Assembly (NCBI RefSeq): GCF_000276665.1
Contig: NW_004955447.1
Coordinates: forward strand, 10,884,524 to 10,948,523
Direction of reading: 5' to 3'
DNA from: Chinchilla lanigera
Taxonomy: Eukaryota > Chordata > Mammalia > Rodentia > Chinchillidae
Length of the DNA stretch: 64,000 nucleotides
The notes below the pieces were generated by a model. It was not told the origin of the DNA. It made no database searches and saw only the letters and a list, made by a program, of their open reading frames with translations. Both the position numbers and the translations under genes were made by a program. Positions 45,821-58,920 of the stretch are shown here, in pieces. Position 1 is the first letter of the stretch. Each line of letters starts with the position of its first letter.

Positions 45821-47100
45821 TAGTCTTGGTTCTGATCTCAAAGTAAAAGATTTCAATATTTCTTCACTAAAAATAATATTTGCAATGTGGTTTCGGGAGC
45901 AAACCTTTATCAATTTAAGGAATTTGTTTTTCTAGCTATGATTATGAACCAATTTGGTATTCTGTCTTTTTGTATTGTCCTCTAATTTTGCTGTCATGCA
46001 CTGAGATATGGGAATAGTTGCATTGTACTTTCTGGGATTAGTTTTATGAGGATATGCTTTTACAAATTTTCATAGAATTCTCCCTTAAAACAATGTGATC
46101 TTGCAGGGTGCAGTTGTGTGTGTGTGTGTGTGTGTGTGTGACTGTATTTTATTTTTGCTTTAATTTCCTCAATTATTAGAAGATCAAACAGAATTAAGTT
46201 TGCTAAGTTTTAATTTTCTAAAAATCTTTTAATTTCACTTAATTATTCAAATGAATTGGCGTCAGGGTGTCCCGAACACTTACTACCTTTGTATTCTCCG
46301 CTTCTGTAATTGAGTGCTTTATGGTTTTCTAATATTGTTCATTGTTACTATCCTCGCATTTTCTTTAGATTTTCTTATTTCAATGATAGAACTCATGGTT
46401 TTGCTTTAGATTCTTGATCTCTGATGTGTTCTCACATTTATTATATTTTCCTACTTTCTTTGAATTTATTTCTCTTTCTAGCATCTTAATGTGGATGTTT
46501 ATTTAATTAATTTTCTACCATTTCCGTTTTAAATATAACCATTTAAGGACCAGAACTGATACTACTTTCATCTTACACAGTGAGAACTTAAAGATACTGT
46601 ATTATATTTACCATTTCAAAATAGCTATGCTCAAGTGACAGCTTCAGTTTCTGTATTGTGTAGCGCAGCAAAGAGCTTAATGATTCATAACCGTAATTCT
46701 CACAGCCCTCCTGCTCACATTCCAGCGGGCACTGGGACCAAAGTGGAGTGTGCATGTTCTGTTTGCATAGGCACCTCAACCCCGGGATGAAAGGTAGCTA
46801 GATAACGAGGAATAACAAAATTCTTCCTAGGGAAAGCAATGCAAACTATTGCCAAACATTCAGTTATGGAGCAGATATTCTGAGGGCATTCTTGCCATCC
46901 TTAAAATGGAAACCAGAATTGCTGCCGATGCAACATGACTAATTTAGGTGGCCAGGCAAATGGAGGAATTCTCCAGCTGTGTGTAATACTGTCTGTATCA
47001 GTGGGTTCTAAATGTTTTAGTTAGCATTATGTTATCTTTAATTCAAGAACGATTTGGACATGTTTCTTATTTTACAAATGTCCATGTGCATTTGTCCTAC
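45821..47100. other. Unique AT-rich sequence
   Basis: No named repeat apart from the TG tract. 46,190-46,560 is T-rich and may be very old LINE sequence, but I could not align it to anything. Confidence 0.35.
46114..46140. repeat. (TG)n microsatellite
   Basis: Thirteen TG units. Confidence 0.95.
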
Positions 47101-48388
47101 ATATATGTCATGAAGTTATCAGCTTCCAAGATCTGGACGGAGGCTTGGTAAGACGGAGACTCAATCTTGAGAACGAGGAGGAGTTGATGCTTGAGTCTGG
47201 GTTAGCAGGCGGGAAAGCTTGATGTCCTCGTTCGAAGACTGCCACACAGGAGGAATTCCATTATCGTAGAGGGTAAGTACTTTGGTTCTGTTCAACATGT
47301 TTATGGCCAATTTGTGTTCATATTTAATGTGGGCTCAAGAATAATATTCTCTAGCTGTGGATATGAAGAGTAAGTACAGATGTATATTTGTGAGTATGCT
47401 AATGTGTGCTTGTGGGTGGAAATATATAGACTTGAAAAGGGAAGTTGTTTTAGCAAATAGAATACTTCCATTTTTATGTAGAATTTACTATGGTGAGCAA
47501 ATTCAGGAATTAAAACCAAACAAAAATGACAATGCTATATTCCTAGGCTGCCTTTTCAGTTATTTACTGTCTCTTCTGAATCAACTTTTGTATTAAAATT
47601 GTTATGTCTTCTAAAAATTTACTTTACATTTTGTTCATGCTATTACCGTATGTTCATTCTTTTTCCTTAGTTAAGTGCTCTTCCTGGTTTCCTAAAATAT
47701 ACACTCTTAAAACATAAAAGAGGGAAAATGTCACTTATTTTCTGCTATCTGAAATTATGACTATCCCCTGAGGAAATGGTACAAAATGGCCTGGCTAACT
47801 GGATGCTGTCTAGTTTTAAAATGAAAGAATAAATAAAGGAAAAACTAATTTAAAAATATACTAAATTAGATATAACTTTTCCTTCATGTAGGGTAAACAA
47901 GGCATTCCTACACGCAACCTCTTTCTGCTAACTGCAGATTGTAACTTTGCAAACTCACATCCTTTTCACATTTTCTCTGGATGTCAAAACACACCAGCGT
48001 TTACCTGTGTTCATGTGGTCCGTGTAGGATTGAAAGCGCAACATAAACAATCAGCAATTGTTGGGAGTGGCATGATGCAAGTCCTCTGTTGTTACCAATG
48101 ACATGCTCCATAGTAATTTTAAAATGTAAGTGAAACAAGAAACGCATTCTGCTGTGGGCTGGCCTGAGCTTTGTTCTTCTGCTGTCGTGCTATGCCTCAC
48201 TTGGAGACTGCATTCGCAAGCTGAAAATTAGCATGGCAATGCTCTAACCTTAGACCACATGAACAATTCCATGATTTCGTGAGGTTTCTTTTCATGACGG
48301 TGTTACTAATTCATGTTTCCCAGACCACTTCATCATATGATCATCTTTCCTTTTAGCGTCTCTGGTAGGTATGGAAACATTGTTAACT

Positions 48389-48448
<60 letters not shown>

Positions 48449-49798
48449 AAGCGAGCAAATCTCTATACACGTATATCTTCCAACCATGACATATAGCTAT
48501 GGGAGAAGTTATTTGCCTTTATCGACATTTTTTATATTTTATCTGCTTAATCCTAGTTGTATGAAATGCCATAATTGACTACATTTATGCTTTGGACACA
48601 AATTAACATTATAGTGGGTAATTTTGATACCTCCTTGAGCTTTTCAGTGTTTTCCCTAAGTTTGCATACGCAGAGGGCACCATTTTGCTTTTGCTTACTC
48701 TAGCTCGAGGCCTTTTTGGAAGATTGCTGTGCATCTAGGAGACCTTTTAGCCCACTGAAATGATGCTTCCTACTTAAGGAGCTTTGGGTGCTGGAGGTTG
48801 CAAGGCCAAGGCCCCTGCTTTCCTTAGCTCAGGACAAGTCTCAGGCTTCACTTTATTCCAGTGTCTCTCTAAGGGCCCAGATGGAAGCTGGTGCTCTGGC
48901 CCTTGACCTCAGATGTCTGCTCCTGACCACCTTGTCCCTGCCTGCTTCCCCCATCCTTTTTTTTTATCCAATAATGTTTCCTTAGATTGTTTGAACATAT
49001 TTCCTCAAATCAAGCAAGAATTTATTTAACTTTAAAATTACAGAAAAGTTATGTCTAATCTCATGTATGTTTTGATGGAGTTTACTCATTAGAGTCCCTA
49101 ATTGTTACTCGTTAGTGTCCCTAATTTGGAAGTTTCATTTTTGCATTATGAACACTAGTACAATTTTATGCTTTGCATTCCATTCATAATTTATCAAGTA
49201 ATAATCCTAATACGTAGATGATTCAAAGCCATAGAATTTCCAAGGGTCGTTTCATCCATAGAGATATAATGCAGACTTGAGACTAGAAATTACCAAGCAT
49301 TTTCTTGCGCATGCCAAAGACACAGTCACTTGACTCCACCGTGTTCTATGTGTTCTGTGTGAGAAAGTAAAGTTACTCCAGACTTCCTGGTCATTTTCAC
49401 AATTCCTGAGTTGCTGAAATCAACTGCACCTTGTTCTTATTAGCATTAGTATAGCTAGACACATCACTAGAGAAGAGGCTATGGAAACAAATATTTTCCC
49501 TTCCTTTAGAGAATTCTTAGTGTAGTACATGGCTAGGGAAATAGTTCTGCAAAAAGAAATCCATTTATTATTTGATATTGACATGGACTAAGCTCAAATG
49601 TTTGTAGCTGAGTGAAACCTTGTGGTGATTTCTTATGAGAAAAGTGTACACATAGGAGGAATACCCGTGTGTGCACGGGCATGTGCGCGTGTTTACAAAT
49701 GATCAAACTGCAAAGAGATAAAATAGTAATTCCTAGAAATTACTCACTGAAAAATCACACAACTGCCGTGAGAGTACAGAGTGCTGCGCAGAAGGTGA
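47101..49798. other. Unique sequence with a possible spliced-RNA exon
   Basis: 47,123-47,272 is CpG-richer than its surroundings, preceded by TTATCAG and followed by GTAAGTAC. See findings. The rest is AT-rich with the GA microsatellite at 48.4 kb and no named gene. Confidence 0.35.
48391..48446. repeat. (GA)n microsatellite
   Basis: Twenty-eight uninterrupted GA units. Confidence 0.98.
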
Positions 49799-50166
49799 GG
49801 TACTGTTTTAGTTATTTCCCATAATTCCCCATACCAATGATTTAAAGGAAGAGAGGTTTACTCTGGCTCCGCTTCAGTGCATGGGTGGCCGGCTCCAAGG
49901 CAGAAAGGGCCTGGTGGGCGGGCCTGGTGGAAGAAAGTTGCTCATCCCGTGGCTGCCAGAAAACGCAGAGGGAAAAGCAGGTCCAGGAGCAAGAATATAC
50001 CTTTCAGGTCGCCCCCGTCACCCAGCTCTGCCTCCTAACAGCACATTCGGGTGCCGAACTGATCAGTGGACAGATCCGCTGGTGACTACAGTGCTCCCAT
50101 GACCCAGTCACCCTCCAGACACATCAGCCTTTGCCAGTCGTTTTAGATCTAAACCTCACCAGGAAC
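49799..50166 (-). mobile_element. MaLR-type LTR, GC-rich variant, minus strand
   Basis: LTR body 49,804-50,161: 'TGTTTTAGTTATTTCCCATA', 'GGCCGGCTCCAAGGCAGAAA', 'GTTGCTCATCCCGTGGC', 'GTTTTAGATCTAAACCTCAC', ending CA (CACCA). Flanks GGTAC (left) and GGAAC (right) differ at one base and fit a 5-bp duplication. It is less T-rich than the other copies, so probably a different subfamily. Confidence 0.7.
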
Positions 50167-50431
50167 CAAGAATGAGGAACAAGCCATGAAGTTCAGGCTC
50201 TAGGTAGTGCCAGCCAGACGGAGGAGGCATCTATTTAACAGACCTCAGTAGTCATAACACCGCACTATGGTTGTGAGAGTGCGACAGGTTTAAATGATGT
50301 AATTCAAAAGCATTGTATTAGAAATTTTAGTGAAATAAATTAACTCAAAATATTGTTGTGCAAGCTAAATTCCATTTCCCCTCCACAGAATTATCTTTTT
50401 ATTATAAAGCTTTTTTGCCTGTTCTTTTTTC
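50167..50431. other. Spacer, nothing recognised
   Basis: Short AT-rich stretch between the LTR and the polypyrimidine tract. Confidence 0.4.
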
Positions 50432-50584
50432 TTCTTTCTCTCCCTCTCCCTCTGTTTGTTCTTTCTTTTTTCTCTCCCTTTCTCCCTTCCTCTCCCTCCC
50501 TCTCTCTCTCTCTTTCTCTCCCTCTCTCCCTTCCTCTCCCTCCCTCCCTCTCTGTCTTTCTCTCCCTCCCTCTCTCTTCCTCAT
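50432..50584. repeat. Polypyrimidine (TCCC/CTCT)n tract
   Basis: About 150 bp of irregular CT units attached to the tail side of an inverted ID SINE, the complement of a purine-rich tail. Long open frames rich in Ser/Leu/Pro on one strand and Arg/Glu/Lys on the other are composition artefacts. Confidence 0.95.
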
Positions 50585-50656
50585 ACCAGGAGTCAAACTC
50601 ATGACCTCATGCTTGCCAGGCAGGCTCTGTGCCACTGAGCTACATACCCAGCCCTA
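50585..50656 (-). mobile_element. ID-type SINE, minus strand
   Basis: 'CCAGGAGTCAAACTCATGAC', 'TGCTTGCCAGGCAGGCTCTG', and 'GCCACTGAGCTACATACCC' followed by AGCCCT give an inverted ID element. Confidence 0.9.
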
Positions 50657-51495
50657 AGAAACTTGTTTCTACCCAGGGCACAAATCGTATCTCAGTAAAT
50701 TATGAATGTGTTAAGATTATGGAGGTCACATTTTGTACTGTATAATTCCTAGTTAGTTTTGAAAAATAACCTAAATTATAAATTTTTAAAATCAATCATG
50801 GTGGAAAAAAAGGAAATACAAATTATTGAGTTAATTTTGGGTGACAAAGATTTCTCCATTTTCAAGTGTGCAAAGCTAGATAAATGAATTATTCATGATA
50901 AGGATGTTATGACTCAAATCAAAATATTGATGACTACATTTTTTTGTTCTTAGGTATAATTTTAAGCATATTTCAGTGAAATAATCCCAATTGTGTTGGT
51001 TTAGTCAGTAAAATTTTAAGCTTACTCTCAATAGTACCTGCTCTTTTCCCATGAGTGTACATGAATCTTGTGAGTGCAGTGAGATACCACTCTCCTATGT
51101 GTTACACTGTAGACAGAAAAGCTTGTTGAGGTTGAGCCTTACCTAATGAGGTAATTTTTTAGAGAAAAGAATATTTCTCTGACAGGTAGAAGATAAGAAG
51201 TCTGAGAGATCCTGGCATGGAGGATGAAGACATGAGTTGCTATGCTTTGAGCTGCCCATGATGACCTTGTATCAGGGGCACACGTCAGGGTAAACCATAG
51301 CTGACAGCCAACAAAAAAGCCAGGGTGTGGGTCCAATACCTACAAGAAAAACAATTAGGTCAGAACCCTATTGAGATTGGAAGCAGCTTACTTTCAACAG
51401 ACTTTTAGGTAAGAGTGCAGCTTGACCACCACTGGGATTTCAGCCAAGGTAACCCTAAAGGGATGATCCAGCTAACTGATGTGCCTGACTCTCAG
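50657..51495. other. Unique sequence
   Basis: No repeat or gene identified. Confidence 0.35.
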
Positions 51496-51918
51496 TGTTA
51501 TGATTGTACTGTATCTAGCTTTTCCCACAAAGCCTCCTGTGGTCATAGGTGGGGAGTTTCAAAGGTGGTTGATTCGGGTGAGTCCATGTGGATGAAGGGT
51601 ATGATACTGATATTAAAGGTGTGAGTAATAGAAGGCCCACCCTGGGTGTGGGCAGCACCAATCAATGGGCTTGTCCCCTGGAAGGAATAATAAGGGGCAG
51701 AAAGAGGCGGGGTTGCTATTGCTGCTTGCTACTTTGCTGTCTCTTGCCTGCTTTGTCATGGACTATTTCTCCTCTGTGATGCCCCTCTGCCATGCCACCC
51801 TGACTTGGAGCCAGATGACCACTGCAACTTCCACAAAGGGTGAGGTGAAATAAACCTTTCCTCCATTAACTCTGGGAATTGGGTATTTTGTTTCAGCAAC
51901 ATGAAAAGTAACTGAGAT
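51496..51918 (+). mobile_element. MaLR-type LTR
   Basis: It starts TGTTATGATTGTACTG and includes 'GAAGGCCCACCCTGGGTG', 'CTGTCTCTTGCCTGC', 'GCCATGCCACCC', 'GGTGAGGTGAAATAAACC' and 'TGGGTATTTTGTTTCAGCAA' before 'AAGTAACTGAGA'. The 3' third closely parallels the LTR at 1.5-1.9 kb, so the two are related MST-like copies in the same orientation. AATAAA in the middle of the 3' part is the usual LTR polyadenylation signal. Confidence 0.85.
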
Positions 51919-51967
51919 GCTTAGAACTAACCAGTATTCAAAGTCTCGCATTTACACCACTTTTTAT

Positions 51968-52305
51968 ACAGTGCTGTGGACTAAATGTTTATTCCACCCC
52001 ACTAAATTGTATATTGTGCTCCTAGCCCCCCTATGTGACAATCATAGAATGTGGAGATTTAGGGAGATAACTAGATTCTGAGGTGGACCCCTTATGAGTA
52101 GTGATGGTGCCCTTTTAAATCATATATCCCTTCCACCACAGCTAAGCATTATTGAAGAAGTGATCACTTATGAACCAGGAAGTAGGACTTCCTTAGAACT
52201 AGAACCTGCCGGGAACTTGATCGCACACTTCACAGCCTCCAGAACTGTGAGAAACCCATGTCTGTGTGGGAAGCGTCCTGTCCAAGGTGGTCTTGTTGTG
52301 TTAGT
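51968..52305 (+). mobile_element. MLT1-type LTR
   Basis: 'GTGCTGTGGACTAAATGTTT', 'CCTAGCCCCCCTATGTGACA', 'GGAGATTTAGGGAGATAACT', 'GAACCTGCCGGGAACTTGAT' and 'AGCCTCCAGAACTGTGAGAA' are the ordered landmarks of the older MLT1 class of MaLR LTRs. It stands 50 bp after the younger MST-like LTR in the same orientation. Confidence 0.8.
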
Positions 52306-54609
52306 CTGAATGGATAACCACACACAGCAAATGATGAGTGCCGCTGGATGACTATTACCTTCTTCTCTTTTCTTGCCAAGTCTTTAAATGACTTTATTTT
52401 TGCCTGTTTTGAATTAATCACTTAACAGAACCATAAGTAGGGATAAGAAGGAGTTTCATTTGGGTTATACACAAAATCAAATATTTATTATTCATCAAAA
52501 TATTTTAGAAGTATATTTCTTTTTATAAAAACATGATCCAAATATGCTGTTAATTAGAAAAGTAGGTATTAATCATAGTTATGCCTTCGTTTATTCTGTA
52601 TATGTGCCTACATGGTAATGAGCATCTGTGCCTAAAGACACTATCTAGACGACACCTTGCAAAGTAAGTATCCAAATGTTCAGGGAAATAAATGTTCACT
52701 GGCTTAGTGGGACTGAGTTAGCTTTTATTTTGCACAATGAATATCAGTTGTCTTTTACTCCTAGCAAGCTAATCAAGCTTTATTCTACCAGTATTTTATT
52801 ATTTTTAATTTGAAGTCCTGAACATTTTCTTTTCTTTCTCTGCTCAAACATTTTATTATTGCTATTATTTTCACAGAACCACTGAAGGTGTTTGCAACAT
52901 CTGTCATAGGGATCAGAATAACAGAAGCAGGGTATGCCCTCAAAACCACCTACTAAACCGACGGGCCGTCGCATGAGTCCCATGGTAGGTCTGTCATACA
53001 AATCAATAGCAAGGATGTATTAACACACCAGCAGTGCCTCAGAAGCACTGGGGATGAGAGTGAGCCCATGTGTCCTTGTCTAGTTGACATTAGAATCCTC
53101 TTTATGCACAGTACACATTCCTTTGTACTGTATTTACATAGCTTAATGGGGTTTTGAAAGGTCAGAATCAGAGCTTTAGACGTTTGGAACTGTGAATTAC
53201 ATACAGAGGCATTGTTGAATTCTTAATTATATTATTAAAGGCTTTACACAAGGTTAGCTTCTACCAAAGAATAGATTGTTCCTGGTGTACATTAATTCAA
53301 AACTTGTATTTTAACTCATCTTTCAGACTTCTGTACCAGATGAGAAATTTCTACTTTCCAAGCTAGCATCCAATAAAATCTTGTTCCTCCTGAACCAACG
53401 TTTTCCTGCAGTGCATTTGAGTTCTTTTTCTCTAATCAGTGATTAACAGGAATTTTTCCTGGTACAAGATGAATGTGTTTTCTGAGAATATTATGGGGAA
53501 AATTTGGAAACAAAATGCTAACTGAATAAAGATACTGATTATTTTAAATTGTTTTCTAATACTTTCTTTTAGTTTCTCATAAGTATTTAAAAATAATCCC
53601 AGAGGGATCACAGAAGCAACTGAAGTTTCAAATGTTTAAGAAAAATGGCTAGGCCAATGGAGATTATTTGGAGAGTTTGGAAGCAAAACGAGTAAAATTT
53701 TCCCAGTCATAGTAAATTTACTATCTTCTGCATGGTTCCTATTAGACTACTTATGAGAATAGAGAGTTTCCTATTTTATGTGAAGTTATATTTATTTCCT
53801 GCAAGGAATAGTTCCCTTTATTTGTCTAGGAAACTTAAGAATTAGAAAATTATCGGTAAATAAGTCAGAAAAGACGTGAGGAAATAGGACCTTCTCAACA
53901 AGGTCTCACTTTTTAAAATGTCGCAGTTCCTTTCCAAAATTAATTTGAAAGTGAACGTCTGAGAGGCAAATAAGTTTTCCAAACTGTTTTAAATTTTATC
54001 ATGTTTTGCTTGACTGCCTTTTTGAGGATGAAATATAAGACGTTAGAATAACCTTAGGCTGATCATTGGACCAGAAACATTGTTTTAGTTCAAGAATAAA
54101 ACATTAATGAATAGAAATTGTTTGACAATGATAAGAAGAAAAACCATATAATACAAAGAGAGCTGATATGCTAGGTAGAAGAATACAGATAAAAACATTT
54201 TGAGAAATTACATTGAATAAGAAAATTTATATAAATATATAGCTTTAATTATAACTACACAGTGAAGTCCCAGTTGGTAATATTTCTTGTGAATGAGTTG
54301 TGAATCTGCATTGTTCTTCTACTTCATCTTAGCCAAAATGGCCTCCAGGATTGTGAGGGGTTGAACTATATTAATATTGGCACTGTCCTTAGAAGAAGTA
54401 GGAAAACCAACCTTCAAGGCATTGCCCGTCTTTTACTAATTCTGTCCTATTGTCTTAAATTCTAAACAATCACAGTTTACATCTAGTAAACACAAAGATA
54501 AGAAGCTATTCTAATTCCTGTTATATGAAGATTGGTGAAAAGAATTGCGCATGTTTGAAAAGCAAAGGTTTAAAGGCAATGTTTCAGTTGAATCAGTACA
54601 GTTCAGTTC
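52306..54609. other. Unique AT-rich sequence
   Basis: No named repeat and no convincing exon. Open frames (up to 73 codons) lack domains. Confidence 0.4.
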
Positions 54610-54860
54610 ACAGCATTGCCGGTTATTGAACCAGATTTCATGGGTTTAACTTGCTGGGAAAGTTGTATAACATTGGAGAGGGATCTTCAACATCCTCTCT
54701 TCATTTCCCCATACTTCTAAAACAGAATTGGTAAAAGTGCTTACTTTGTAGGATGGTCATTCGTGTTAACAAACACGGCACAACACAAAGAACACTTGTG
54801 GGAACACGGCAAGTGCGTGACCCAGATTATTATTGTCAATATTGTTGGTAATACTGTTGT
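54610..54860 (+). mobile_element. MIR SINE, diverged
   Basis: 'CTTGCTGGGAAAGTTGTATAA', 'CTCTCTTCATTTCCCCATAC', 'AAAACAGAATTGGTAAAAGTG' and 'TTACTTTGTAGGATGGTC' follow the MIR order after its core. Confidence 0.5.
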
Positions 54861-56680
54861 CATGAATTGTTTGGAAAGAAACTCACGGGGAAGGGCAATC
54901 AAAAATGGGAAGTTTTATGGGTTAGAACTTTTATTGTTACATAAGGCTTAACATGAGGAAGATTTTAGCTCAGTGTAAGACCTTTTACACAAGATATTAT
55001 AACCTTTTTGTGAGGTAATGAAATCCTTCACATAGATGATTTTTCAGATACTTTTAATTGAAAAAAGGCAAATCATATACATTTTTGTGTGTGTGATGTT
55101 ATTTTGAAGTATATATGTAAACACTGTGGAATAGGTAAAGTGAGCTAATTCAATTAAGATGCAATGTTGCACAAACTTACCAGCTCTTTTGCAGTGAGAA
55201 CACAAAACCTCCTCTCATATCAGTTTTTAAGAATACATGTCATTATTAAATATAGTCACCACGTTGATTTCTTGAATGTATTCCTCCTGTCCAAATGAAA
55301 CTTTGTAGTCTCTGACTGAAATCTTTCTGGTCCTCTGTGCTCCCTAAGAGCTAATTCTGAAAAAATACACATTTGGGACTGTATATCAATATGAATAAAT
55401 ATGAAATAAATATGAATAAATAAGAATAAATATGAAATTTAATGAGATAAAGTCCATAGTTTATTTTAATTTTGAAGATCCTAAGTTTCTAAAATGTTGT
55501 AGATAAACATATTCTAGCTGAGAAGGTAATATGTAAAATATAGACTGTCATAGTTCTAGAAACTATGTAATACATATTGTGCCTTATAGTTACCATTTGT
55601 CATTGACAAGATGGTATTTTATATCAAGCCATGCTGCTGCGAAGTCACTCAAAGCCTTGGCTAGAAGCACAACCTTGGTGGCTGTGATAAAGAAACCCTC
55701 AAACTGCTACAAGAAGCTGCATGAATAGTTTGATAGACCACAGTGAAGGAAATTTTGTTTCTCCCTATTCCTGGGCACTTTGAGGAATAAAAACTCCTAA
55801 TATAAGAATCTTCATGTGTAAAATGACTATCTACTATCTGCTTTTTCACTTTCTTTGGGGGAAATGGAGATCAGATGTATGCAACTGTGATTCACAGGTT
55901 TACTTTTCCATGTCAGAATTTTCACATTGGTCTGATTAACGGTCCCATCATTCTTTTTGCTTGCTAGCTTCCTTCATAAGGTCATCAAGGAGGAAAATAC
56001 GAATTAAGTATTTATTGCAAATGAAACACATTTTAGCTCATGAGAGGGAATGGTCCCAATTTTAATAAAGAAGTCTTGAGTCTTTAACTGTAGTCAGGAT
56101 GCAAAGCAATTAGCTTATGCTGTACATAAACTATGATTCGGATGCACAGATGCTTATGTCTGAGTACTTGCATACACTACCACCTACATGTGGCCAGAGA
56201 GTACTTTTGAATACTAGTAAAATATAATACCTAGTGTTTGTATATATATTAGCATATCTGTAATTTAGAATATGAATGTTGGTATAGTAATATAGCATGC
56301 TGCATATTATACATAACATTACATATATTTATAGCAAAATTACTGTATAGAAATATATTATTATTCAGTATTGTAAATAAGGGAGAATGCAGGAAATACA
56401 CAGTATATTCTAAGTTACTGTAAATAGCCTTGTCATTCCTAATCTTAGTTACATTTAAATGGATTCATGCTCAGAGAATTTTAAGAGCTTTCTAATCTCA
56501 AATTACATAGTCTTCTTTCTAGGATGCAGAAGATAGGCGTGAAACACCATTACAGGGAAATTAAACAGATGATTTTATCCTAAAAAGTAATTTTTTCATA
56601 AACAAAAAGGGAAAGGATTTGGTAGATGTAGTTGTATTTTAATTTATTTGTCTACTTAGATGAGTATTTCTCGCTAAAGC
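54861..56680. other. Unique AT-rich sequence
   Basis: Nothing recognised beyond a small tandem array of 'AATAAATATGA' units at about 55,388-55,435. Confidence 0.4.
55388..55435. repeat. Short AATAAATATGA tandem array
   Basis: Four imperfect units of 9-12 bp, AT-only apart from single Gs. Confidence 0.8.
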
Positions 56681-57312
56681 AATGAAGATGAAACTGTGGC
56701 TTGGCACCGCGCACATTACGACCAGTAAAAAGAAATCAAGCTCCCTCCCTCGAAGGGGCATTACACTTTTTCTGATGGAGCTCTGTATAATGCTGCGCTC
56801 TGTGGAAATTTTAATAGTGTCACACAGTGAAGCAAGCTAAGGGACCATAAAACCTTGCACCCTGTCTGTGGTTGAACAGTAACCTAGCATTGATCTTTTT
56901 GTACTGATATGCTAACTGCAGGTGCAATTATAAGATTGGGCCTAATTTAACACACCAGGAACCTACCAAAGTAGAATCCAGCCAAAGCAAGTTCATATAC
57001 TGCATGCATTAGAAACTAAGGCATTTTCCACTAAGCGTCTGAATAAGTATTTACCATCCTTGGTAAATGTTGTTAAATATATGGCAAAATTTCAGAAGGT
57101 TATCTGAAAATTACTCATAGAGTGAATTATCTTGTGTTCTTGCTGCCCTTAGGGACCTCTGCTTTTTCTTGAGATGTGTTACATATGGGCAGATGTTTAA
57201 TGTTGAAATAATTCAGAGTTTTTAAAAAGCTTATTATTACTTTTTTAAAAAACTTTTTAAAGAAAGCTTTTTAAAACAAGCTTATTATCAGAGTCTTTTA
57301 AAAAAGATTATT
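56681..57312. other. Unique sequence; possible conserved noncoding block
   Basis: 56,690-56,950 has balanced composition, no simple repeats and several motif-like words ('GACCAGTAAAAAG', 'GCATTACACTTTTTCTG', 'GGTGCAATTATAAG'), in contrast to the flanks. Function is not known. Confidence 0.3.
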
Positions 57313-57423
57313 GGCTGGGGAAATAGCTCAGCAGCATAAGTGCTTGCCTGGCAAGCCTGAGGTCGTGAGTTTGATTCCTGGTACCAAAAATAAATAAATA
57401 AATAAATAAATAAATAAAAAAAA
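57313..57423 (+). mobile_element. ID-type SINE with (TAAA)n tail
   Basis: 'GGCTGGGGAAATAGCTCAGC', 'GCTTGCCTGGCAAGCCTGAG' and 'GTGAGTTTGATTCCTGGTACC' carry the A-box (TAGCTCAGC) and B-box (GAGTTTGATTCC) of a tRNA-type Pol III promoter. The tail is eight or more TAAA units. AAAAAAGATTATT on the left and AAAAAAGATTGTT on the right form the target duplication. Confidence 0.95.
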
Positions 57424-58920
57424 AAGATTGTTATCAGTTTTTCTCATTTCATAAAAATAAGCCAATAGAAATAAAGATGCAATTTTTTAAAAAAAACATT
57501 TAAATTATTTTTATTTTGAGTTGGAAGGAAAAGTAAATGTTAAAGATATAGTGAAAGCTTGTTTGAACATTAGGTTGTTTTGTTTTAAAATGTAATCTTT
57601 CTTACACTTGATATCAGTTAATAATATATATATATATATATATATATAAATTCACTATATGTGTTAGGTTTTCAGTTTAATAAAATCACACTAAAAATGC
57701 ATGTTTAATGGTCAGAAATATTTCCATGAACTAAATTACTATAAACTGAAGGAGTTTGAAGCTTATATTTAAAAATGAAGTGAAAGCCACCATTTAAATA
57801 ACAATCAAATTATATTAATGATTCAAAAGCTGAAACTCAGAAAATAATACGTAAATAAAAAGATTAGGAAAATAAAAAACTGAATTTACCTGAAATAGTT
57901 TGTGCAATAAAAACAGTCACAAAAGATCCCTCACCTCTCTGACCTGGTCCCGGCCCATCCAATAACGCCGTGTTACTGAGGAGAGTCGTATTACTTGTCT
58001 TCTTCATCATCTAATTATTCACTTATCTAGCTATTCACTCATCCATTCAATTAGTGAAGTCTTTATAGAGTGGTTAGGCTATTTAATCTACCACAGTAGT
58101 TTGCATACAAATGGCTGTATAATGTCGTGTGCTACATTGGGTGCAATTTGGAGTTTCAGCATTTCTTAACATGTCTCTTTCCTGCGCCTTGAATTTGACC
58201 TTGCTCTGTAGCTTATTCACACAAGAGAATAGGGCCGAGCGGTTTTGTGGGATGGCTTTCCTACTCAAGGCCCACTCAGAATCCTGTGTAGCTCTGATGC
58301 TTAGCTGAGAGAGGCGAGATAAACACGACCCCTGCCTCATTTCTCGGCCAACAGTCAGGAAAGCCTCACAAGCATGACCACTTGCAGATAAATGTCTGAA
58401 CCCAAGTGACATCAGCAGAATCACTGAGCTGAGCTTAGTCCTGTAGATATGCAAAACTGTGAGCTAAAATTTCTTGGTATGAATCACACAGTTGGGGTGG
58501 TTTTATTGTATAGAAAAACTGACAGAGTTGTCTGTTGCTTTAGAGAATGAAACATGTAGATCATTCTGTAATGTTACAGCTGTAGTTAAGGCTTCTACAC
58601 TGTTCTTACTGAAAAGGGTTTTCTTCACGCAGCTAGGAAAATGGATTCAGAAATTGGCAAAGAGGAATTTTAGCTAATTTTCTTCTTTGTATTAAGTGAA
58701 ATACAAAGAGGCCAAATTTTGCTTTTCTACAAAATCTGTCACTCTTTTTGCACCTCAGGAAGGGGTTTTGCTGATACCACACAATACAGTAACCTAAACC
58801 GTAGCCCAGAGAACACCATGTGATATTAAAGAATTCAAGAAAAGAAACAGTTGTTTTATATTTCAGGTTTGTTAGATGGAAGAATATTCATTTTTAAATA
58901 TGCTTTTAAAAACTTCTTTG
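57424..58920. other. Unique AT-rich sequence
   Basis: Contains a TA microsatellite. A 123-codon minus-strand open frame at 58,083-58,454 has no domain I recognise and is not called. Confidence 0.35.
57621..57650. repeat. (TA)n microsatellite
   Basis: Thirteen or so TA units. Confidence 0.95.

Noticed and set aside
50353..50657. Pro/Ser/Leu-rich and Arg/Glu-rich open frames
   Set aside because: Translation of the polypyrimidine tract attached to an ID SINE.
54321..54343. Second U2 snRNA fragment (minus strand)
   Set aside because: Only about 18 bases resemble U2 (ATCTTAGCCAAAA core), with a mismatch and an indel and no flanking duplication seen. Too short to call.
57313..57423. tRNA gene
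   Set aside because: A and B boxes are present, but the body does not fold as a tRNA and carries a TAAA tail. It is an ID SINE.
58083..58454. 123-codon open frame on the minus strand
   Set aside because: No domain, no clear Kozak or splice support, ordinary composition. Length alone is not enough in 64 kb.
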